A stretch of 64,000 nucleotides of DNA, taken from Botryosphaeria dothidea (taxonomy: Eukaryota; Ascomycota; Dothideomycetes; Botryosphaeriales; Botryosphaeriaceae). Numbering within the stretch: the stretch's first letter is position 1; the number at the start of each line of letters is the position of its first letter. Shown piece after piece: positions 13,013 through 22,500 of the stretch. The notes under the pieces were generated by a model, which worked only from the letters and a program-made list of their open reading frames with translations, was not told the origin of the DNA and did no database searches. The stretch is from positions 1,488,001-1,552,000 of the forward strand of contig WWBZ02000051.1 in the NCBI GenBank assembly GCA_011503125.2, written 5' to 3'. A program made the translations under genes and the position numbers.

Positions 13013-14155
13013 GCGAAGGGCGTCGGGACGCTTTGAGCGGGAAGGAGGAGAAAATCGTCGCGAATGATAGGGGTCAAAAAAGCAGATGCGATACACCGGG
13101 TTTCGATGAAGGCATGGGCATTTCGGGGGTCATCAATTGGTTGAGTGCTGGGCGTAAAGAATCATGGAATGATATACTCCAAGGCACCAACCTTCCGAAT
13201 TTCAGTCAAACTTCCCGGTTTCTTTGGGACACTTCAAATGGTGAACTGGGTGCTCTTTTGGCCAATAACGATTTGGCGGGTGCATGAATCGGCAGTATTA
13301 GATGGATGACCGATCATACGTTATTGTACTGAATCTTTCTCTATTTCTCTAGGATTTTGTTTCTAAGATCTTGATGATCCTAGCTTTTCCCGCCAACAAC
13401 GAAACCCCATCCGTGCTCCACCTTCGGCATTATTTTCATATTTCCTGCAATGCTGTTGGGCCATCGCGCGATCACCCACGGTTGATCGCGTACCGTACTA
13501 CGCCGCCTCGCGAAATTATTTCATCACAAGAACAACAAGTTATGGATCCTTTTAAATTGCTTTTCAAAGAAGAACAACAAGCAATGAACAATACTTCCCA
13601 AATATGTCTCCCTTAACAGCAGAATCAGGCTTCCCTTTAGTAAGGCATTTCCATTATGTTTCTTTGGCTATTTGACCAGCAGCAAGTCTTTCGGTGCTTT
13701 CACAGACACCCAACTCCATACGCTGCTCAGAGGTTACTTGGTCCATGGCGGAGACAAGACACATCGAAGGCTTTCAGGCTCACTCCCCCTACTGTCCCAA
13801 GTGGCTGCCAAGTTTGATCAGTAATACCTCATTGTCCTGCCCATTGTGCTCCCTAACGCACAAGGTAAGTAACATCACCTACACCTTTTCTATACGCTCG
13901 TAGAACCCCATACTTAGAGCACAATCAAGGCCGCACTTGTGCTTTGAGTGGGGCTCAAAGCGCCATCAAAGAGCAAAGGCATTCTCTATCCCCTTGATAC
14001 ACCATGCTATAGTATCTACTTCCTACTATATATTGCACGTAGTTTTTGGTATTCGAGGCAATATCTTCACCACACAAATCTCTACCACTCACCATTCTCA
14101 GGTTCTGAACATCAAGCAAATTCACTTCACACTATACACTCAACCTCAAAACAAC
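13013..14155. other. Intergenic region, no gene seen
   Basis: 1143 bp between RPS6 and a small cysteine-rich ORF. A TATATAT run at 14027-14033 lies about 125 bp before the ATG at 14156, followed by an A/C-rich leader, so the last 150 bp look like that gene's promoter. Nothing else is supported. Confidence 0.45.
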
Positions 14156-14335
14156 ATGAGCTCAAACAGCCACCCTTATTGCACATGTCAGTGGGGCCAC
14201 GATTACTACCGCGGTTGCGGCCACTACGGACCCTCCATGCCCGTCGGCAACCAGTGCCCCTACGGCCCTCCGCACTCGCGCACCGACCATAGGACGCAGA
14301 CGGACTCGAGGCCTGGTAACTGCGGTCGCTGTTGA
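14156..14335 (+). CDS. Small cysteine-rich protein, 59 aa, unknown function
   Basis: Single-exon ORF with strong expression-type context: a TATATAT box about 125 bp upstream and an ATG in the A-rich setting favoured by fungal ribosomes. The protein has six cysteines (9, 11, 21, 34, 56, 59), including a CTC pair and a terminal CGRC, plus many Gly, His, Tyr and Pro. There is no signal peptide or membrane segment, so it is predicted cytosolic and may bind metal, although no known zinc-finger spacing is obvious. I do not recognise the family. At 59 codons it could be chance; composition and promoter context favour a real gene. Confidence 0.5.
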   Translation: MSSNSHPYCTCQWGHDYYRGCGHYGPSMPVGNQCPYGPPHSRTDHRTQTDSRPGNCGRC

Positions 14336-14619
14336 TATGTGATCTTCATTCGGGAGGGGTTGGCCTATTAAAACCAGAAGTCTCTTTCTACTTCACCTCA
14401 AGGCTTCTTTTGGCTTCCTAGAATGTAAAGAAATTTATTGCTACTTTTAGCATTGGAAACGCTCCCTTGGGATTATTGTGCACCTCACTAACATGCATGA
14501 AGTGGTGAAAAGCGTTCAGAGTGACGCCCATCCAGTGTGATTACACGACACAGCCCGCTAGCTTTCACGACCCATATCCTCCATGCTCAATTGGAGAGCT
14601 GGGCCTGGGCCTGAGCTTT

Positions 14620-14933
14620 CTAATTGGGAGGGGTGCACTCGCAGCTGCAGACGCCAACCAAGCCCTCGTGGGTGCGCTGCTCGATGCAATCCGACTGGGT
14701 GCAGTACTGCTCCTCCAGCTTGAAGACATCGTGGGCGCAGTAGGCGATGCACTGCTGCTTGCCACCGGGCTATGGAATGGGTTTTTGTGGTTAGCTTGTG
14801 CACTCAATTTGTTTCCATGTTTGGTTGGTCTCACCTGCCAGCTGGGCCTGGTGCAAAGATGGTCGGTGATGATGGCGCCGGTGGCGAGTGTGGCGGTGAG
14901 GCCCATAGAGAAGATGAGCTTGACAAGCTGCAT
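14620..14933 (-). CDS. Small secreted cysteine-rich protein, 82 aa (effector-like)
   Basis: Two exons (14933-14835 and 14769-14620) joined by a 65-bp GT-AG intron give 82 aa. Seen: a signal peptide (MQLVKLIFSMGLTATLATGA, cleavage expected near residue 20), then a mature chain of about 60 residues with eight cysteines: one early (HLC) and seven in exon 2, ending in the cluster CSCEC before TPPN. Eight cysteines in so small a secreted protein imply four disulphides. This is the profile of fungal apoplastic effectors or small secreted defence-type peptides; the exact fold is not recognised. The continuous-ORF reading across the intron would lose the cysteines, which supports splicing. It sits in a gene-sparse stretch beside another small cysteine-rich ORF. 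Confidence 0.72.
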
Positions 14934-15546
14934 GGCTTTGAGGTATGTCAATGGTGGTATGAGAGTGGCATGGCTTGTGGTGGTCTTACTGTCGGTGTAG
15001 GGTGGTCTGGAAGATTGTCGCGTGCGGCTTATGTGGAGTTGATGTGGTCTGCGATGGAGATTCTGGATGTGGTGGGGAAATTTGGTTGAAGAAGGGTACC
15101 GGAAGATCTTCGAGTAGTGACGTTTTATGTAGGCGCTGGATGGATGCAAGCAGTAGGCACGACGCACGTATGGCTTGCCGGAAGGAAGTAGAAAAGTATG
15201 TCATATGACTAATGGTCTAGCGAAGGTTCATCGCAGGAATGTGTTGCTCGGAGTCACTTTGGATTGCAAAGTTGAAGCTGTTTACACATCACTCATTAGT
15301 TATGCATAAGCATTCGGAAGATTGAAGGCACTGTCTTATCCAGAAGTTACATTCATCAATCAATGGCAAAAATTCCAATAGACTTAGTCCAACATCGCTT
15401 GTTCCCAGAATTTGTCTTACACGCTCTCCATTGTGCTTTTATTGACTACCTTGTTTTGAAAGCCCGATGCCCAATCTCAACTCCAGAAATAATTGAAGAA
15501 CTGTAAGACTGCCGAGTGATGTGCGTGACTGTGCTCCGTAGTCAAG
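14934..15546. other. Intergenic region, no gene seen
   Basis: 613 bp upstream of the secreted cysteine-rich gene, presumably holding its promoter. Mixed composition with no ORF or repeat that I can support. Confidence 0.4.
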
Positions 15547-15885
15547 CTACCGTGGAAGCGGCTCCCAATAATTAAGCAGAATGCTCCAAGTCTCCGTCGT
15601 TAAGCTACAGTGCACGATCCTCTCTTTCATAAAGTCGTCGCAATGGCAGAAGATGTAAGCGTTATTGAGGGCGTCTTCTCGAATTTCTTTTGCTGTGCTA
15701 TCCGGCCCCATGTTGAGGTATCTCTCAAGGCCATGGATGCGGAGGCGCTTCGTAAGTTCTGCCTTCCAGTACCTCCAACTGATGCCGGTGGTGAAAATTA
15801 CAAGGTCAGGAATGCGAAGGGCGGATCCAGGAAGAGAGAAAATGGCTGGCGCGGCCGCAGTGCTGGTGGATGTAGAAGGCAGCAT
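15547..15885 (-). CDS. Hypothetical protein, weakly gag-like
   Basis: 112-aa ORF from an ATG at 15885. The stretch WRYWKAELTKRLRIHGLERYL followed by a helical region and TTETWSILLNYW has the spacing of the short gag-like (UBN2/DUF4219-type) domain of Ty1/copia elements and of domesticated fungal proteins derived from them. No protease, integrase or reverse transcriptase lies nearby, and no long terminal repeats were seen. The frame is open upstream to 15954 without another ATG. It may be a stand-alone gag-derived gene, a relic or a chance ORF. Confidence 0.3.
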   Translation of the reverse strand: MLPSTSTSTAAAPAIFSLPGSALRIPDLVIFTTGISWRYWKAELTKRLRIHGLERYLNMGPDSTAKEIREDALNNAYIFCHCDDFMKERIVHCSLTTETWSILLNYWEPLPR

Positions 15886-16104
15886 TATGTATGTGGCGAG
15901 GAAATATGTGATGGCTCTGCACGGGATATTAAATGCTTCGAGAGCCTCCCTCACTGGTGAATTATGATAGATTTCGGGTGGCGTACGGGTCCAATAATTG
16001 TGACGAAGGAAGGCTTTTAGTGAGAATGGCGACTGGCACTTTAATAGTTAGCCCCCAAGACAGACAATAGATTTGCTAACGTGGCTGTCATGGTATGAAT
16101 CAAA
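15886..16104. other. Short gap, nothing seen
   Basis: About 220 bp between two doubtful ORFs on the minus strand. No feature supported. Confidence 0.3.
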
Positions 16105-16414
16105 TTAATCTATACATTTTATTACCAAAGTGGCTCCGTTGCCAGTTGGTTCAGCTGTTTGGCAAACAAACGCGTCCCTTTCAGGAAACCTTTCAATATG
16201 AACAACTTGGATTAGTGTCCAACCATCCCCAGTAGTGCAGCTGAATCTGCTTATCTCGGCGAGCTTCCCCACGTCTGGCCTCCTCACTACGGGCCAGCGC
16301 CTTGACTTCTGGTATGAGATCAGGGAGGACCAGCATATGTCCAGTATCAGGATATTCAGTTGTCTTCTCAGAAGCAAAGACGCGGCAATCCTCATCAGCT
16401 TGCTGACCTGTCAT
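16105..16414 (-). pseudogene. Possible frameshifted small gene
   Basis: An ATG at 16414 opens a frame with a well-behaved helix (LIPEVKALARSEEARRGEA) that ends after QIQLHYWG. A second frame beginning at just that point continues as GDGWTLIQVVHIERFPERDAF and runs to a stop at 16105. The two parts look like one protein of about 100 residues split by a single shift near 16215-16225. No intron can bridge them because the sequences abut. The family is not recognised, and both halves could be chance. Confidence 0.3.
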
Positions 16415-17031
16415 GATGATGGGTTTGTGATACGAAGGTAAATGACAAGAAAAGTCTTGCTTGAAGTAGCTGAAGTGTGAGTGAAGGCGGCATAGACGGA
16501 GCTGCAGGCATTCTTGAACGTCGTCGCTTGATGATAGGCTTGGAGTGACTATTCCTGCATTCGCTACCCATCATGGCAATTAGCTTTGAAAGAGATTTCT
16601 GGTAAAATCTTGGCAAGGCACGACTATGTGATTGTTTTGGAAACACCGTACTGAATTGAAGGAGTCTTATGACCAGTGCAAACACCCGGCGCTTGCTCCA
16701 CGAACTTGATCAAAATAAGAGCCTCAAAATAAGAGCCACCTCATCAGCGTGTATGGGGAGTTGAAATAATCGTCGGACATAGACTCCCCATGCGTATCTT
16801 GTGCAATTGTACAAATTTTAAAGTTTCTTTTTCACTATCGGGAGTTTCGTCATAGTAGCATAACAGGTTTTTCAGGCTGAGAATATAACTTGCAATGAAT
16901 GTTCTGCCCAGGGCTATGAACATACAACGAGGGAAACGGTCGCCTCCCAGTTGCATGCTGCCAACCATCCCGAGGCAAACTATTTTCGACCAGAATAGAG
17001 CCACCAGAAGGATATTGTAAAACGACATCGT
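16415..17031. other. Intergenic region with a 9-bp inverted repeat
   Basis: 617 bp 3' to the Ama1-like gene. It contains ATGGGGAGT at 16753-16761 and its exact inverse at 16783-16791. A 94-codon minus-strand ORF at 16744-17028 has a hydrophobic start but no recognisable family and is not called. Confidence 0.35.
16753..16791. repeat. Inverted repeat related to that at 21599-21695
   Basis: Nine-base perfect arms separated by 21 bases. The left arm with its flank, TATGGGGAGTTGAA, reappears almost unchanged in the arms of the larger inverted repeat near 21.6 kb, so the two may share an origin. Confidence 0.4.
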
Positions 17032-19764
17032 CTAGCGAATGACCATCCCTTCATCATTATCCAGTCCATGCAGCTCTCCCAGAATCTCACTCCCGCCAAA
17101 AATGCTAGTCCTGGACTTCGGCTTCAACCTTTCCCCGCTCCACACCTCATGAAACTTGATGCTCGAATCACTTGTTGCAACGACAATGCAACCCTCGACC
17201 TGCGTCCTGCTCCACCACGCCCCACCTTCCCCTTTTGTACGACCGTCATTCGGACCACCGGGATATGAGATGGCACAGAGGGCGCGATGCTCGTCAGCCC
17301 AAGGAATTGCGACGAGCTGTTCGCAGGATGGCCAGGAGAAGACTGCAATACGGAAAGGGTGCTCTGGCTGTGCGAAACCAAAGGTGGCACAGATCTCGCG
17401 ACGCGTGGTGCTCCATATGAGGCCGGTGACCTGCGCACTGCAGTCGATGGTAGCAAGACAAGCTCCTGAAAACGTGTGGAAAAAGTGGATGCACCGATCG
17501 TTTGAGCCGCCACCGACGGCGAGGAGCCCGCGCTGCCAAGGGCAAAAAGCAATAGCCTTGACCGCAGCATTGAGCGTCCATTTGTGCTTGGCACTGTTGG
17601 CATCTAGAGACGGTACCAGATTGCTACCGGGTGCGACTGTATGTTGATGTGAACCCGAGGCAGTGCGGCGGATCTCCATTGATTGAACCGCTGGGAGAGC
17701 TGAGAGCAGGTCTTTGGTCTCGAATAGGAAGCAGTTGTTGTCGTTGCCTCCAGTGGCGAAGAACTCACACCCTGGAGACCACACGAGACCGCATATTTGT
17801 TGTGTATGCGTACTGAACCGAGCGAGCAGCTTCATTGCACCTGGCCAGTTGAACAGGTCACGTTGAATTCTTGCAGGCCATTCCACTGCAAAGAGAGAAA
17901 CGTTCCCTAGGTCGTCTCCCACCAGCAGATGTTCGGCCTCGACCATCATTGCTGGATCTCGCATTGACGACCGTTTGCTGGTGCTTGGCGCGAAAGAAAC
18001 GCAGGAGATGGGCCTGGCATGCTGTGATTTGAGGCGTGGTTCTTCGTCGAATACGCTCCACAACGTAACGGAGCCTGTAGCCCGGCCGATAGCAAGAATC
18101 CCTTGCGAGGAGAAGGATAAGGAGGTAACGTGACCGTCGGACGTATTTATGATTTCCGGAACCCCGACACCTTCCGTTTCTGACCACAAATAGACGTTGC
18201 TTCCGAGGGCAACCGCGAGGCAATTTGCGCTTGCCGAATACGTAAGGAGCGTGCAATAGAAATCATCCCTCAGACTGGGCGCATCCAGCACTCTGAAGGG
18301 AATGATCGGGACAGGCTTCTTCTCCCGGGAGATCCTAAGTCTACTGCTTGATGAGCCTGGCCTGGCCCATTCGCAGTCCATCCATACAGGTGCTGGGTCA
18401 GTGCTGGCTTGTTTCTCGAAGGTACCGAGCACTCTTCTTGACGGGTCAATCCCCATGGCGTATGCTAGTCGACTTTCATGAGCTTCTTGCTCGCTGATAG
18501 GGTCCCCCTCATTCAGGAACATGGAGGTATGCAGGGGTGCATTAGTCCCACTCGTAAACAGGCCGCCACGTCCGTCTGGTATGCCGGAGACGCTGTCCTG
18601 GACTACTCCTGAACCGCCAACCGTCCAGACAGCCCCGTCACTGATTCTCCGCGGGCCGTGCCGGAGAGCCAAAGGGTTATTGAGATCCAGAGAAGAGCTA
18701 CGGTGTGGATTGTGGGCACGCAGATTTCGAAATGACTCCTGGACCCTGTTACTCCGAGGCACATGACGGCTGAATGGGTCGAATGTAGGATGCCTTTGAC
18801 GTGTGGTTCTTTCAGGTTTGGAGAGGTTTGCGGTGGGAGTACCCAAGCGAAGGCTCTCTCTCGAGCTCTTGGGGGACTTTCGTGGGAGAATGAATCTATC
18901 CAGCTGCCTGCTTGCGAACCGAGCTCGACGAGTGGATTCGTTGTTCGGTGCCCATCTACTAAGCGAAAGAGGAGTAAGAGGGTCTTCCTTGTTCCTAGAA
19001 GGAAGCTGGAAGGATTCTGAAACAGGGAAGGCCGGCATTGGCGGTGCACTTTCTGGCGACTTGGGTTCGATGGACATTGAACTGCGCAGTCCAGACCTGT
19101 AACTTCGAGGGGACTGGCGAGGTGCATCTGCATCCGGTAGAACGATATCACCGTCTGCATCTTTGTCTAGGCTCTCGCTGGAACTGAATGAAGAGAGTGA
19201 TGACGGTGGAGTGGGAAGATAGCCTTTCTCGACGTCATCCACTCCATCTACCTGAGTGTGGATCCATTGGGGTGGAAAGGCGGCATCGTTCTCGCGGGAA
19301 GCATGGATACCAGGCAGCATGGTATGCCATGACGAGGTTGGGAGGATATCTTTGCACCGGCTGCGAAAGCGCCTGGACCGTTTGGTTGAGGTAGGAGGGG
19401 GCAAATGCGGCAGTTGGTCCAATTCCGAGAAGGCATGTCTCGAACTGTTGCTTGTTGGTGTCAGTGTTGCTCGGTCAGCTAGGTTAGCATATCCGGCGGA
19501 AGGATGAGCTGAGGTCGGAAATCCTCTGTGAGAACGAGAATCAAAACTGAAGTAGTCTCCTTGCTCTGGAGGAGCAAGTCGTTGCTTCTCTAAAGAATCA
19601 GAATCAGAAGGCGACAGAAAAGCATCAGAGTAAGGAGATGGCCGCGGGCTGAGAAGAGGGATACTGCCGAGTCTCATTCTGCGGTAGTATTTCTTCCAAG
19701 ACGAGTCCAAATCCGCCATGAGGCCGGGGATGAAGGTCCGTGGTGATCTCTTGACAGGTTCCAT
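17032..19764 (-). CDS. AMA1: Cdc20/Fizzy-family APC/C activator, Ama1-like (meiotic)
   Basis: WD40 coactivators recruit substrates to the anaphase-promoting complex. Single exon, 910 aa, ATG at 19764. Seen: a long Ser/Pro-rich disordered N-terminus; a C-box-like DRFILPR at about residues 289-295; the family's entry segment PFRVLDAPSLRDDFYCTLL followed by ALGSNVYLWSE; a seven-bladed WD40 region with GLVWSPGCEFFATGGNDN and GLIWSTTRREICATFGF; and the C-terminal dipeptide Ile-Arg, the IR tail that docks on APC/C. The blades are divergent from Cdc20 and Cdh1 and the N-terminus is long, which points to the meiosis-specific branch (Ama1/Mfr1). The lack of introns is unusual next to its neighbours. 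Family assignment is secure; the meiotic role is by homology. Confidence 0.85.
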   Translation of the reverse strand: MEPVKRSPRTFIPGLMADLDSSWKKYYRRMRLGSIPLLSPRPSPYSDAFLSPSDSDSLEKQRLAPPEQGDYFSFDSRSHRGFPTSAHPSAGYANLADRATLTPTSNSSRHAFSELDQLPHLPPPTSTKRSRRFRSRCKDILPTSSWHTMLPGIHASRENDAAFPPQWIHTQVDGVDDVEKGYLPTPPSSLSSFSSSESLDKDADGDIVLPDADAPRQSPRSYRSGLRSSMSIEPKSPESAPPMPAFPVSESFQLPSRNKEDPLTPLSLSRWAPNNESTRRARFASRQLDRFILPRKSPKSSRESLRLGTPTANLSKPERTTRQRHPTFDPFSRHVPRSNRVQESFRNLRAHNPHRSSSLDLNNPLALRHGPRRISDGAVWTVGGSGVVQDSVSGIPDGRGGLFTSGTNAPLHTSMFLNEGDPISEQEAHESRLAYAMGIDPSRRVLGTFEKQASTDPAPVWMDCEWARPGSSSSRLRISREKKPVPIIPFRVLDAPSLRDDFYCTLLTYSASANCLAVALGSNVYLWSETEGVGVPEIINTSDGHVTSLSFSSQGILAIGRATGSVTLWSVFDEEPRLKSQHARPISCVSFAPSTSKRSSMRDPAMMVEAEHLLVGDDLGNVSLFAVEWPARIQRDLFNWPGAMKLLARFSTHTQQICGLVWSPGCEFFATGGNDNNCFLFETKDLLSALPAVQSMEIRRTASGSHQHTVAPGSNLVPSLDANSAKHKWTLNAAVKAIAFCPWQRGLLAVGGGSNDRCIHFFHTFSGACLATIDCSAQVTGLIWSTTRREICATFGFAQPEHPFRIAVFSWPSCEQLVAIPWADEHRALCAISYPGGPNDGRTKGEGGAWWSRTQVEGCIVVATSDSSIKFHEVWSGERLKPKSRTSIFGGSEILGELHGLDNDEGMVIR

Positions 19765-20212
19765 GGCTTAAAAAGAAAGGCGTTCTCGAGAGAGTCGAGA
19801 ACGAGAACAGGAACAAGAAAAGGGACAGGAACCGATATTGTGCGTCGATTCGATGGCTTGACGATCTCAACTGAGGTGCTTGGTTGTTGAAAGCAAGCGA
19901 CCAGCGTTGAGAAGATAACGAGGAAATCAAGGCGTCATGGGGTGGGCAAGTGGCGCTTGAAGATGATAAGGATATCGACTCTTTGGAGCCTGCTGAAGCC
20001 TGCTGGGTTAGTGAGATTGAGAACCGTGGGTTGAGGGGAGAGGGAGAGAGTGGAGAGGAAGAAGAAAGAAGAGCGGGTGAGGTAGAAGTCATGGCCGGTG
20101 GGGTAGCTGGCGACGCGTGCCGGAAGGACCCCACCCACATGACGAACGCGACTCGACAGGCAACTGCAACCACTCACTCACTTTGTCCCTGCCATCGCAT
20201 CGCATCATCGCC
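19765..20212. promoter_or_regulatory. Divergent promoter region, AMA1-like / BET4
   Basis: 448 bp between divergent start codons. Purine-rich (GGAGAGAGTGGAGAGGAAG-like) around 20035-20075, a common feature of fungal leaders. No TATA box stands out. Confidence 0.4.
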
Positions 20213-21433
20213 ATGTCCAGCGTGCGTCGTGCCCGCCCCTTGGTTGTGTGCGCTGTGTCCTGACTCAAGCTTGTAGCATGGTGTTCCTCGTACTTCTCAG
20301 ACCGCCGGCGACCGCTCCGAGCAGCAGAAGCAGAAGGAGCTCGAGCAGATTGAGAAATACAACGACTTGGTTGCCCAAGTGAACGCCAAGGCAGGTTCCG
20401 CTGCATTACGAAACTGCTGCTGTTGCCGCAGCTAATAATCCTCGCGCAGATTGTGGAGAGGCAGTACACCACGGATGTGCTTGCCCTATCCTCGAAGCTC
20501 CTCGCCCAAAACCCCGAGTACTACACCATATGGAACCACCGCCGCTTGATTCTCGAGCATATGTTCCATGAAGCTGTGGCATCTTCCGCGCCGCCGGAAA
20601 ACGAGGGCCTATCCTCGGGTCAACAGACAATCCTCGACCACATCACCAACGACCTCCATTTCCTCGTTCCTCTTCTGATGAAGTTCCCCAAATGCTACTG
20701 GATATGGAACCACAGGATATGGCTATTGCAACAGACAATCAAAATACTGCCCACCAGCTATGCAAGACGCCTTTGGCAGGAGGAGCTGGGTCTGGTGGGC
20801 AAAATGCTGAGCCGCGATAGTCGAAATTTCCATGGCTGGGACTACAGAAGATTCATTGTCACGACATTGGAACATATTGCCAACGAAGACGGCGGGAAAA
20901 CAAGCATGGTCGAGCCTGAATTTGAGTACACGACCAAGATGATCAAGACCAATCTATCCAACTTTTCGGCCTGGCACAATCGCAGCAAATTAATACCTCG
21001 TCTGCTGGATGAGCGCAACGCGGACATGGCAGCGCGGCAAGAATTCATGAAATCGGAGCTCGAGCTTATCCAGAAGGCCTTGTACACCGATCCTTACGAC
21101 CAGTCCTTATGGTTTTACCACGCGTTCCTCATGAGCACATTGGACCGAGACACACCGCAGAATGCACGCATCATTCAGGATATCAGTGATGATGTACAGG
21201 TTCTGTACTTTGATGAGGAGCTGGAGGCCATCAAAGATATGCTTGACGGCGCAGAAGATTGCAAGTGGATTTACCAAGCTCTTCTGGAAACCGCAACAGC
21301 ATTGCGGAGAGCGAGACAGAGTGAAGACGATGGATTGGATAAAGAAATCGCTGGTTGGCTTTCGGAATTGAGGAAGCTTGACCCTCTCCGGTCAAAAAGA
21401 TGGGATGATCTGAGCCAGAAACTCAAGCTATAA
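20213..21433 (+). CDS. BET4: Geranylgeranyl transferase type II (Rab) alpha subunit
   Basis: Alpha subunit of RabGGTase, which with BET2 and the Rab escort protein prenylates Rab GTPases. Three exons: 20213-20221 (only ATG TCC AGC), 20277-20390 and 20450-21433, giving 368 aa. Joining the 9-nt exon to the second gives MSSHGVPR, the characteristic N-terminus of fungal Bet4. The second intron (20391-20449) must start with GC, not GT, to keep VNAK joined to IVERQYT. Seen: five PPTA repeats with their Trp cores (NPEYYTIWNHRR, FPKCYWIWNHR, DSRNFHGWDYRR, LSNFSAWHNRS, DQSLWFYHAF). No C-terminal LRR domain, as in other fungi. Confidence 0.93.
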
Positions 21434-21598
21434 CGGACAGCTCCAATGAATTATTGACAATCAAGGTGCTGAATCCATGCGCAACTCAGGTCAACAGCTA
21501 CGTGTTCTTTGGAACTTCCGACGTCTGATGTATGGGATTTAGAATACGAAAAGACTGGACTCCGTGGTGAGCCTTGCAACAGCACGGCCATTCCAACG

Positions 21599-21695
21599 TT
21601 ACGCAAGGGGAGTTGAAGCAGTCATACGAATGTAGATGTCCAAATAATTCGGTGACATATGCGCCCGGCCGCCGGCTTCAACTCCCCATGCGTAA
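21599..21695. repeat. 97-bp inverted repeat with 21-bp arms (MITE-like)
   Basis: Left arm 21599-21619 and right arm 21675-21695 are inverse complements at 20 of 21 positions, each containing GGGGAGTTGAAGC. The 55-bp middle is unrelated. A degenerate third copy of the arm lies at 21885-21899 and a shorter one at 16753-16791. No target-site duplication is evident. It could be a miniature inverted-repeat element or a structured RNA. Confidence 0.5.
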
Positions 21696-22239
21696 TATAT
21701 GCCTACTCTGTTGCTCGGATTGCTATCTTTCGCACATTACAAGACGTGTTTTGAGGTTTCAGAGTCGTGCGTGACCTCAAGTCTGCAGCCGCTCGTACTA
21801 CATTCGTACGAAATCCTCCAATGTATTACAGAGTGTTATTGCAGCTGATGGTCAGAAACGACTTCCTTCGGCAAACATAACTTCGTGGGGAATTGAAGCG
21901 TTCGACTGGACACAAGTGTACTGTATTTCTAGGGATAAGACTATTCAGACGAATGCTTCCACTCTCCGTAACATCAATTCTGTTGCGGCCACCCCACAGG
22001 AATGTTGCATTCGGCGCTATACGTCGGCCGCAGCACTCCTCCGTCCGTCGATCTACGTTTCCAGTGGTCAAAAGAACTTGGAACACATTCGATATCCGAG
22101 GCATCACATGTATGTACTCTGCCTTCAGAGCAACGGAAGACCGGCACCAGAGGAAGTCAACTTCCGTTGTCACTATTTCCATAGCGCTTTGCGGCGAATG
22201 CCTGCCTGTTACGGTAAATTGGCGATGCCGCGGACGCCG

Positions 22240-22500
22240 CACTCGATGATGGCTAACGAAAACGCCTCTTCCTTTTGCGCCGAAGAAGCTCCAGGCCCTC
22301 ATGGTTCGAGGCGTTGCCAGGACCCTTTCTCGTATTCGCCTCTTCAACACGCTACTGTCTCCCTAAGGTTAGCATCTATTGAAAAGCACCTTTCTCGCCA
22401 ACCTCCACCAATTCCAAACGCTCCACGTGCAAGGATACGAGATCACGTCCATCGAGTCCTTCCTCTTTTTCTCACCCATCGGCGGCGGGAGGAATCCCGT
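22240..22500 (+). pseudogene. Possible relic of an F-box/LRR-type protein
   Basis: One plus-strand frame reads as a plausible LRR-type stretch, with FAPKKLQALMVRG and later FLANLHQFQTLHVQGYEIT plus SIESFLFFSP, but is broken by TAA at 22374-22376 and TAG at 22380-22382 and ends after about 85 residues. Both stops would be Gln if T were C. Resemblance to the C-terminal part of fungal F-box proteins is by eye only. Confidence 0.3.

Noticed and set aside
15547..15885. Complete Ty1/copia retrotransposon
   Set aside because: Only a weak gag-like stretch is present; no integrase, reverse transcriptase or LTRs nearby.
16744..17028. 94-codon minus-strand ORF with a hydrophobic N-terminus
   Set aside because: Starts only 4 bases past the AMA1-like stop, in its 3' UTR position, and has no recognised motif.
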